Below, in pieces: positions 1-5,213 of a stretch of 7,738 nt of DNA. The DNA is from Clostridia bacterium (GTDB taxonomy: Bacteria > Bacillota > Clostridia > TANB77 > CAG-508), in contig CAADYJ010000096.1 in assembly GCA_900753245.1 (NCBI GenBank), positions 1 to 7,738 of the forward strand, given 5' to 3'. The stretch's first letter is position 1; each line of letters begins with the position of its first letter. The translations under genes were made by a program, and so were the position numbers. The notes under the pieces were generated by a model. The model searched no databases, was not told the origin of the DNA, and saw nothing but the letters and a program-made list of their open reading frames with translations.

Positions 1-2406
1 GATGAAAAACACTCTTGGTTTTACTTTTTTATAAATTCTTTTAAAGATAAATTTATCTTTATTTTAATAATTTTAGCACTAATAAATAAATTTGTTGGTA
101 AAGATAATTTAGGAACAATTATTATTTTAGCAATAGGTTTTGTAAGTGCAATGATAAAATTCTTTCAAAATTACTCTACTTACAAATTTAATCAAACTTT
201 AAAAAGTAAGATGTTTTCTACCGCTTCCGTCGTACGAAACAAAAAAGAACAAACCATTCGAACAGAAAATGTTGTAAAAGGTGATATAATCCATTTAAAT
301 GCAGGTTCTATAATCCCTGCAGATGTAAGAATTATAGAAAATAAAGATTTATTTTTAAATCAATCTGTTTTTACTGGAGAAAGTGCTCCTATTGAAAAAA
401 CTTCAAATTTTAAAGAAACAAATGAGATATTCTCTCTTTCTAATATTTGTTTAATGGGCACAAGTGTAATAAGCGGAAATGCCACAGCTGTTGTAATTAA
501 TACTGGTTTTTCAACTTATTTAGGAAGCATGGGTAAACAAATTGATAATAAGAAAGAAATTACAAATTTTGAAAAAGGCATGAATAATATTACAAAATTA
601 CTTATTAAATATATGATTGTAGTTTCAATTGCAGTCTTTATTATTTATGCATTTATCCGTAAAGATCTTTTAGAAGCTATAATGTTTTCTCTATCTGTTG
701 CAGTTGGAATTACTCCAACAATGCTTCCAATGATTGTAAATGTAAATTTAACAAAAGGTACAAAAACATTAGCTAAAAAGAAAACTTTAGTAAAGAATAT
801 TCAATCTATTCAAAATTTAGGAGCAATAGATGTGTTATGTACAGATAAAACTGGAACTTTAACGGAGGATAAAATTGTTTTACAAAAATATATAAATGTA
901 GAAGGAAATGAAGACCTTTCAATTTTAGAATATGCTTTTTTAAATAGTTACTATGGGACTGGAATGAAAAATTTAGTTGATAGAGCTGTTATTGAATATG
1001 GTATTAAGCACAAAATAAATGAACAAGTAATTAATTATGAAAAAATTGATGAAATTCCTTTTGATTATGTTAGAAAAAAAATGAGTGTTGTTGTTAAACA
1101 CGACAATCATTATAGAATAATTACTAAAGGTGCATTAGAAGAAGTTTTAAAAAGTTGCAAAGATGTAAAAATAAATAATGAACATAAAACACTTACTCCT
1201 AAAATGATTGCAAATATAAACAATAATGCTCGTGACCTTGCTTCACAAGGAATGCAAGTAATAGCTATTGCTTCAAAGCGTGAACATGTAGAAGATGAAA
1301 AAGATATGACTTTTATAGGCTTTGTTGCATTTTTGGATCCTCCTAAAAAAGGTGTTAAAAATACTATTAAAAATTTGAAAAAGTATGGTGTTACTACTAA
1401 GATTTTAACAGGAGATAATCAATATTCTACTGAAAATATTTGTAAATTAGTTGGTATTCAAAATAAGCAAATACTATTAGGCGAAGATGTAGATAAAATG
1501 TCTGATGAAGAATTATCAAAACAGGTTGAAGATATTAATGTTTTCGCTAGAATGAATCCTCTACAAAAAGAAAGAATTATTAAAATTCTTAAGAAAAATG
1601 GTCATGTTGTTGGTTATATGGGTGATGGTGTGAACGACGCTCCTTCTCTTCATAACTCAGATGTTGGTATATGTGTTGAAACAGCAACAGACATTGCTAA
1701 AGAAGCAAGTGATATTATTCTACTAGAAAAAAGTTTAAATGTAGTTTTTAACGGAGTGCTTGAAGGAAGAAAGGTTTATGGAAATATTATAAAATACATG
1801 AAAATGGCTCTTAGTTCAGATTTTGGAGATGTTTTTAGTATCTTTATTGCTAGCTTATTTTTGCCTTTTTTACCATTACTTCCTATTCAAATGCTTATTC
1901 AAGATTTCTTATATGATTTTTCACAAATTGCCATTCCTTATGACAATGTAGATGAAGAATTTTTGCTAAAGCCTAAGAAATGGGATACCAAAGGTCTTGG
2001 CTCTTTCATGAATGTTATGGGACCAGTTAGTTCTATAATAGATGTTTTAGCATTTTTAGCATTTTGGTTTATTTTAGGATATAACTGTATTGAAAAAGAA
2101 ACTTTTTTCCAAACAGCATGGTTTGTTGAATGTTTAATAAGTGAAACATTAATTATTCATTTTGTACGTACTTCTAAAATACCATTTGTTCAATCTAGAG
2201 CAAATCCTATTTTAACTACCTTAACTTTAGTAACAATTATAGGTTCAATACTTTCACCTATTTTACTTCATAACATTTCATCTTTTCATTTTGAAATATT
2301 GCCACCTATATATTATTTAATTGTTCTTGTATTATCTCTATTATATGTAATACTTGTTCAATTAGTAAAGAAATTTTATATTAAAAAATTCGGTGAGTGG
2401 CTATAA
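1..2406 (+). CDS. mgtA: Magnesium-transporting P-type ATPase, MgtA family (5' end outside window)
   Basis: This is an inner-membrane P-type ATPase of the MgtA/MgtB (P3B) family, which uses ATP hydrolysis to import Mg2+. The frame is open from base 1 (D-E-K-H-S-W), so the ATG at 151 is internal and the true start lies left of the window. I see 801 codons; E. coli MgtA has about 900, so roughly 80-100 N-terminal residues are missing. In window numbering, TM1-TM2 fall at about residues 18-56, the actuator TGES at 125-128, the TM4 motif TPTMLPM at about 238-244, the phosphorylation motif DKTGT with aspartate 282, and the hinge GDGVND at 541-546. TM5-TM10 fill the rest. The YDxSQ and IPYDNVDEE stretches after TM6 and the FY-K-FG C-terminus are typical of MgtA. 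Against E. coli MgtA, recalled from memory, the TM4 Glu is Thr and three TM5/TM6 Asn are Asp (see findings). Any Mg-sensing leader would lie upstream, out of view. A calcium or other cation P-type ATPase is much less likely. Confidence 0.95.
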   Translation, partial: DEKHSWFYFFINSFKDKFIFILIILALINKFVGKDNLGTIIILAIGFVSAMIKFFQNYSTYKFNQTLKSKMFSTASVVRNKKEQTIRTENVVKGDIIHLNAGSIIPADVRIIENKDLFLNQSVFTGESAPIEKTSNFKETNEIFSLSNICLMGTSVISGNATAVVINTGFSTYLGSMGKQIDNKKEITNFEKGMNNITKLLIKYMIVVSIAVFIIYAFIRKDLLEAIMFSLSVAVGITPTMLPMIVNVNLTKGTKTLAKKKTLVKNIQSIQNLGAIDVLCTDKTGTLTEDKIVLQKYINVEGNEDLSILEYAFLNSYYGTGMKNLVDRAVIEYGIKHKINEQVINYEKIDEIPFDYVRKKMSVVVKHDNHYRIITKGALEEVLKSCKDVKINNEHKTLTPKMIANINNNARDLASQGMQVIAIASKREHVEDEKDMTFIGFVAFLDPPKKGVKNTIKNLKKYGVTTKILTGDNQYSTENICKLVGIQNKQILLGEDVDKMSDEELSKQVEDINVFARMNPLQKERIIKILKKNGHVVGYMGDGVNDAPSLHNSDVGICVETATDIAKEASDIILLEKSLNVVFNGVLEGRKVYGNIIKYMKMALSSDFGDVFSIFIASLFLPFLPLLPIQMLIQDFLYDFSQIAIPYDNVDEEFLLKPKKWDTKGLGSFMNVMGPVSSIIDVLAFLAFWFILGYNCIEKETFFQTAWFVECLISETLIIHFVRTSKIPFVQSRANPILTTLTLVTIIGSILSPILLHNISSFHFEILPPIYYLIVLVLSLLYVILVQLVKKFYIKKFGEWL

Positions 2407-2460
2407 AACAAAGTTTTGAATAATGTACTTTTATAATAGTTAACACATAATTTAGAATTC

Positions 2461-2490
2461 ATTACATATCATATAAATTGTAATTTTTTT
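2461..2490 (+). terminator. Possible weak terminator after mgtA
   Basis: A 6-bp AT-rich stem (ATTACA at 2461-2466, TGTAAT at 2479-2484) with a 12-base loop is followed directly by six T at 2485-2490. It lies 55 bases after the mgtA stop. The stem is short and has only one G-C pair, so the call is weak. The stronger hairpin at 2560-2594 could also stop plus-strand transcripts. I see no gene in the spacer from 2407 to 2550. Confidence 0.25.
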
Positions 2491-2550
2491 AATTTAATTA
2501 TTTCCATGAATTATCCCTTCTCTTTACAATATTTACTATATTATACATTA

Positions 2551-2594
2551 AGAAAACAAAAAACTACTGAAAACTAAATAGTTTCAGTAGTTTT
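2551..2594 (-). terminator. Intrinsic terminator of the tRNA-fMet gene
   Basis: A 15-bp stem with one bulged A and a 4-base loop occupies 2560-2594. Read on the minus strand, it is followed by a T-rich tail (TTTTTTGTTTTC) down to 2551. The stem starts three bases beyond the encoded CCA end of the tRNA, so it fits as that gene's terminator. On the plus strand the tail is poorer (TTTTGTTTGG), but the hairpin may also catch transcripts coming from mgtA. Confidence 0.85.
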
Positions 2595-2597
2595 GTT

Positions 2598-2673
<76 letters not shown>

Positions 2674-2690
2674 ATGTGTCTACGTTATTT

Positions 2691-2720
2691 ATTATACATC
2701 CTACATATTATTTTTGTCAA
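2691..2720 (-). promoter_or_regulatory. Sigma-A promoter of tRNA-fMet
   Basis: On the minus strand a perfect -35 box TTGACA (2715-2720) and a perfect -10 box TATAAT (2691-2696) are separated by 18 bases. Transcription would begin near 2685, giving a leader of about 12 bases before the mature tRNA 5' end at 2673. Full-consensus hexamers fit a strongly expressed stable RNA. Confidence 0.9.
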
Positions 2721-2723
2721 TAG

Positions 2724-2787
2724 ATTTTAAGAATTTAGCATAATTTATGTAGTTTTTTACTATTATTATATGCTAAATTCTTAAAAT
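2724..2787. repeat. Perfect 19-bp inverted repeat, 26-base spacer
   Basis: The arms 2724-2742 (ATTTTAAGAATTTAGCATA) and 2769-2787 are exact reverse complements over 19 bases. The structure fills most of the gap between the stop codon of the 58-residue gene (2796) and the -35 box of the tRNA promoter (2720). It could end transcription of the small gene and insulate the tRNA promoter, but neither direction has a good T-tract after the stem. A small mobile-element remnant is another option; I see no convincing target duplication. Confidence 0.8.
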
Positions 2788-2795
2788 TATTACTT

Positions 2796-2972
2796 TTAAC
2801 TAGCTTTTCTTACCTTCTTGCATATTCTTTTAAATTTTTTATTTTCTAAATATTCTAGAGTTATATAACTCATTAAACATTTTTCTTTTGCTATACTATT
2901 CCACTCATCTGTTGATGGAATTCTTTGTAAATCTTTTATCATTTGTAGTGATTCTTTATACATTTCTTTCAT
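2796..2972 (-). CDS. Small basic protein of unknown function, 58 residues
   Basis: I do not recognise this gene with confidence. An ATG start at 2972 is preferred over the in-frame GTG at 2981, because that GTG lies inside the ribosome binding site (GAGGTGA, 2978-2984), which sits 5 bases before the ATG. The product has no signal peptide or membrane segment, so it should be cytoplasmic. The first third looks helical (MKEMYKESLQMIKDL). A central R-I-P-S-T-D-E-W-N-x-I-A segment follows, then a Lys/Arg-rich C-terminus (KKFKRICKKVRKAS). The pattern of Pro-Ser/Thr, Glu-Trp and Ala, then a basic end, loosely resembles small DNA-binding or homing-endonuclease-associated repeats, but this is only a resemblance. 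It lies 72 bases downstream of comEA in the same orientation, with no clear terminator between, so cotranscription is possible; it also has a candidate promoter of its own. Confidence 0.7.
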   Translation of the reverse strand: MKEMYKESLQMIKDLQRIPSTDEWNSIAKEKCLMSYITLEYLENKKFKRICKKVRKAS

Positions 2973-2977
2973 TTTAA

Positions 2978-2984
2978 TCACCTC
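2978..2984 (-). promoter_or_regulatory. Ribosome binding site of the 58-residue gene (fixes the ATG start)
   Basis: GAGGTGA on the minus strand matches seven consecutive bases of the anti-Shine-Dalgarno complement and lies 5 bases before the ATG at 2972. The alternative GTG start is part of this motif and so is unlikely to be used. Confidence 0.8.
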
Positions 2985-2991
2985 TTAAAAG

Positions 2992-3025
2992 AGTATAACA
3001 TATTATGTCTATTTTGTTTGTCGAA
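2992..3025 (-). promoter_or_regulatory. Candidate promoter with extended -10 and Spo0A-box-like -35
   Basis: On the minus strand an extended -10 (TGTTATACT; hexamer 2992-2997) faces the 58-residue gene. The standard -35 position is poor (CAAACA). Four bases further up lies TTCGACA (3019-3025), whose plus-strand reading TGTCGAA is the core 0A box. It contains a good -35-like TCGACA, but 21 bases from the -10. A long spacer with an overlapping 0A box is the layout of Spo0A-activated sigma-A promoters such as spoIIG and spoIIE in Bacillus subtilis. The predicted leader is only about 13 bases, so the ribosome binding site lies at the 5' end. A chance heptamer remains possible. Confidence 0.45.
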
Positions 3026-3044
3026 CCTTGTCATCTACATAAAT

Positions 3045-3683
3045 TTATTTTACATAAATATATTTTTTTATATTGTTATATTTACTTTCTCCTATTCCGC
3101 TAACATTTTTTATATCTTCTATTTTATTAAATTTTCCATTTTCTTTTCTATAATTAATTATTTTTGTTGCTGTTGAAGCGCCTACTCCTGGAAGTTTTTC
3201 TAATTCTTCTTGTCCTGCAGTATTTATATTTATTTTTTCTTGTTTACTGTTTTTTTTATTCTGATTAATTTCTGTACCACTACTTTCTTGTATTACATAT
3301 TCCGTACTTTCTTTATCTTTTATGCTTGGTATATATATTTTTTGTGCATCTGCTAATATATATGCCAAATTAACTTTTACTAAATTTGCATTTTTAGTAG
3401 TTCCTCCAGCAGCATTTATTGCATCAATTATTCTTGCTCCTTCCTCTAATGTAATTACTCCTGGTGAATTAACTTCACCTGAAATATCTATTATTATTTT
3501 TGTTTTTTCTTTCTTACTTTCCTCAATTTCATTTTGCAAACTATTATTGTCTTCTATATTTACTTCTTCTATAATATTTTCTTGTTCTTCATTATTAAAA
3601 AACATATATATACTTATTCCTATAATAATTAATATTATTATTCCTATTGTTATAATTTTTCTTTTATCTATCTTTTCTTTCAT
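3045..3683 (-). CDS. comEA: Competence protein ComEA (membrane-anchored DNA receptor)
   Basis: ComEA binds double-stranded DNA outside the membrane and passes it to the ComEC channel during transformation. The 212-residue protein starts with a short basic cytoplasmic end and one membrane anchor (about residues 10-29). An acidic linker follows (31-60), then a SLBB-like domain (about 61-120, with the ISGEVNSPGV segment), a polar linker (121-149), and a C-terminal helix-hairpin-helix DNA-binding domain (150-212). The last opens with ININTA and carries hairpins LPGVG (164-168) and VSGIG (194-198). Domain order and length are normal for Gram-positive ComEA. The ATG at 3683 has an AGGAGG site (3690-3695) six bases upstream. 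comEB and comEC, the usual downstream partners, are absent; a 58-residue gene follows instead. Residual doubt is whether it still serves competence or is a general HhH DNA-binding surface protein. Confidence 0.92.
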   Translation of the reverse strand: MKEKIDKRKIITIGIIILIIIGISIYMFFNNEEQENIIEEVNIEDNNSLQNEIEESKKEKTKIIIDISGEVNSPGVITLEEGARIIDAINAAGGTTKNANLVKVNLAYILADAQKIYIPSIKDKESTEYVIQESSGTEINQNKKNSKQEKININTAGQEELEKLPGVGASTATKIINYRKENGKFNKIEDIKNVSGIGESKYNNIKKYIYVK

Positions 3684-3689
3684 ATAATA

Positions 3690-3695
3690 CCTCCT
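3690..3695 (-). promoter_or_regulatory. Ribosome binding site of comEA
   Basis: A perfect AGGAGG on the minus strand lies six bases before the ATG at 3683. I could not find a convincing promoter for comEA in the rest of the divergent spacer. Confidence 0.85.
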
Positions 3696-3727
3696 ATTTT
3701 TCTTAATATTTCTTTTTATTAAAACTA

Positions 3728-3756
3728 TTGAATTTTATTATTTTTTACGGTATGAT
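3728..3756 (+). promoter_or_regulatory. Sigma-A promoter of the D,D-carboxypeptidase gene
   Basis: A -35 box TTGAAT (3728-3733) and a -10 box TATGAT (3751-3756) are 17 bases apart, placing the transcription start near 3763 and giving a leader of about 68 bases. The -10 is also the left arm of a short inverted repeat at 3751-3766. Confidence 0.6.
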
Positions 3757-3766
3757 TACTATCATA
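3751..3766. repeat. Short inverted repeat over the -10 box
   Basis: TATGAT and ATCATA are perfect 6-bp arms around a 4-base centre (TACT). The repeat spans the -10 box and predicted start of the carboxypeptidase promoter, where an operator could lie. In DNA this AT-rich a 6-bp repeat can arise by chance. Confidence 0.3.
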
Positions 3767-3815
3767 AAAGTTCTTAAATTTTTATAAAATACATAAACTT
3801 TAAACAAACTAATAT

Positions 3816-3821
3816 AAGGAG
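3816..3821 (+). promoter_or_regulatory. Ribosome binding site that fixes a TTG start
   Basis: AAGGAG lies nine bases before the TTG at 3831. No in-frame ATG occurs until residue 42, which would remove the signal peptide, so the TTG is the start. Confidence 0.85.
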
Positions 3822-3830
3822 AAAATTAAA

Positions 3831-5168
3831 TTGAATTTTAAACGAATTTTTATTATTTTGAATTTATTAATACTTAGCATATTTTTGATATTACCTACCA
3901 ATGCTTTTGCCACAACTGACGACATTAGTACTTATTCACCTCATTGCATATTAATGGAAGCTTCTACTGGTAAAATAATTTACGAGAAAGATGCATATAC
4001 AGCAGTTCCTCCTGCTAGTACTACTAAAATAATGACTGCTATATTAACATTAGAGCATTGTCAGTTAACAGATACAGCAACAGTTAGTCATGAAGCTATT
4101 TTTACAGTTCCAGTTGGATATTCTCATGCAAATTTAGTAGAAGGAGAAGTTCTAACTATAGACCAACTTTTACATGTACTTTTAATTCCTTCTGCAAATG
4201 ATGCTGCAAATGTTTTAGCAGAACATATTGCAGGTTCAGTTAGCAGTTTTTGTACAATGATGAATACTAAAGCTTTAGAAATAGGTTGTAAAAATACTAA
4301 TTTTGTTAATGCTAACGGTATTCAAGCAGAAAATCATTACACTACTGCTTATGATTTAGCTTTAATTGGTAGATATGCTATGCAAAACGAAACTTTTAGA
4401 CAAATTGTTTCTTCTACTAGGTATACTCTTCCTGCTACAAATAAGTATCCAGAAGCTAACAGATTTTTTAATACAACTAATGAATTATTAAAAGTTGATA
4501 ATCGTGATAGAGTTGATAATTATTATTATCAATATTGCAATGGTATAAAAACTGGTTATACAGATAAAGCAAAAGATTGCATTGTTGCAAGTAGTAATAA
4601 AGATGGAATGGAATATATAGTAGTTATTTTAGGAGCTCAAAGAACTGAAAATGGCTTAAGTGGTCGCTATTTAGATTGTAAAAATTTATTTAACTATGCT
4701 TTTGAGAATTATAAAACATATACTATAAATGAAAAAAATTCTACATTGAAACAAATTAAAGTTCAAAATGCAACATCTTCTACTAAAAATTTAAATGTTG
4801 TTGTAGAAGATGATATAACTTTATTATTAAAGAATGATACTAATATTTCCTCTATTACTCCTACTGTAGAAATAAACACTAATTTAGAAGCACCTATTTC
4901 TAAAAATACAGTTATTGGTACTATCTCTTATAATGTTGATGGTAATGAATATTCTTCTAATTTATTAGCTGGAAATGATGTTGTAAAATCAAATTTATTA
5001 ACGACTTGTTTAACAATATTATCAATATTTTTAGTACTACTTTTACTTTATAAATTACTAAATCTTAATAGTAAGAATAAAAAAGGAAAAAGAAAAAACT
5101 CTAAAAAGGGTAAAAGAGCAAAAAAATCTAGTAATAAAAATGGTAGAAATAATTATTTATATTGGTAA
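3831..5168 (+). CDS. dacF: D-alanyl-D-alanine carboxypeptidase (PBP, peptidase S11, DacF type)
   Basis: This enzyme removes the terminal D-Ala from peptidoglycan stem pentapeptides outside the membrane, limiting cross-linking. The 445-residue protein starts at TTG. It has a signal peptide (hydrophobic core about 6-21, likely cut after AFA, residue 27), then a transpeptidase-fold domain. The three penicillin-binding motifs are intact: SxxK as S63-T-T-K66, SxN as S121-A-N123, and K240-T-G. A PBP5-C-like beta domain follows (about 285-385). The protein ends with a membrane segment (about 390-410) and a 33-residue Lys/Arg-rich tail predicted to be cytoplasmic, where the Bacillus DacA/DacF proteins have an amphipathic anchor. 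It is divergent from comEA and convergent with the LCP gene. The S11 family call is firm; the choice of dacF over dacA or dacB is less so. Confidence 0.93.
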   Translation: MNFKRIFIILNLLILSIFLILPTNAFATTDDISTYSPHCILMEASTGKIIYEKDAYTAVPPASTTKIMTAILTLEHCQLTDTATVSHEAIFTVPVGYSHANLVEGEVLTIDQLLHVLLIPSANDAANVLAEHIAGSVSSFCTMMNTKALEIGCKNTNFVNANGIQAENHYTTAYDLALIGRYAMQNETFRQIVSSTRYTLPATNKYPEANRFFNTTNELLKVDNRDRVDNYYYQYCNGIKTGYTDKAKDCIVASSNKDGMEYIVVILGAQRTENGLSGRYLDCKNLFNYAFENYKTYTINEKNSTLKQIKVQNATSSTKNLNVVVEDDITLLLKNDTNISSITPTVEINTNLEAPISKNTVIGTISYNVDGNEYSSNLLAGNDVVKSNLLTTCLTILSIFLVLLLLYKLLNLNSKNKKGKRKNSKKGKRAKKSSNKNGRNNYLYW

Positions 5169-5172
5169 AATA

Positions 5173-5213
5173 AAGGGACACAGAAAATTAATCTGTGCCC
5201 CTTATTTTTTATT
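5173..5213 (+). terminator. Bidirectional terminator between convergent dacF and LCP genes
   Basis: A 12-bp stem with one mismatch (5173-5184 and 5192-5203) and a 7-base loop is followed on the plus strand by TTATTTTTTATTT-like sequence. On the minus strand the stem is followed by TTATTTTACC. It begins five bases after the dacF stop and fills the 40-base gap, so it serves both genes. Its plus-strand T-tract runs into the stop codon of the LCP gene (5209-5211). Confidence 0.9.

Noticed and set aside
151..2406. ATG at 151 as the start of mgtA
   Set aside because: The frame is open to base 1 and encodes the expected TM1-TM2 region before this ATG, so the gene is cut by the window edge rather than starting here.
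2973..2981. GTG at 2981 as the start of the 58-residue gene
   Set aside because: This GTG is inside the GAGGTGA ribosome binding site of the downstream ATG and has no such site of its own.
3036..3059. Direct repeat of TACATAAAT at the end of comEA
   Set aside because: Two 9-base copies 15 bases apart in very AT-rich sequence, one inside coding sequence; likely chance.
3322..3687. 121-residue plus-strand open frame opposite comEA
   Set aside because: It is the antisense shadow of a well-supported comEA gene, has a low-complexity Ile/Ser/Phe-rich product, and has no ribosome binding site that I can see.
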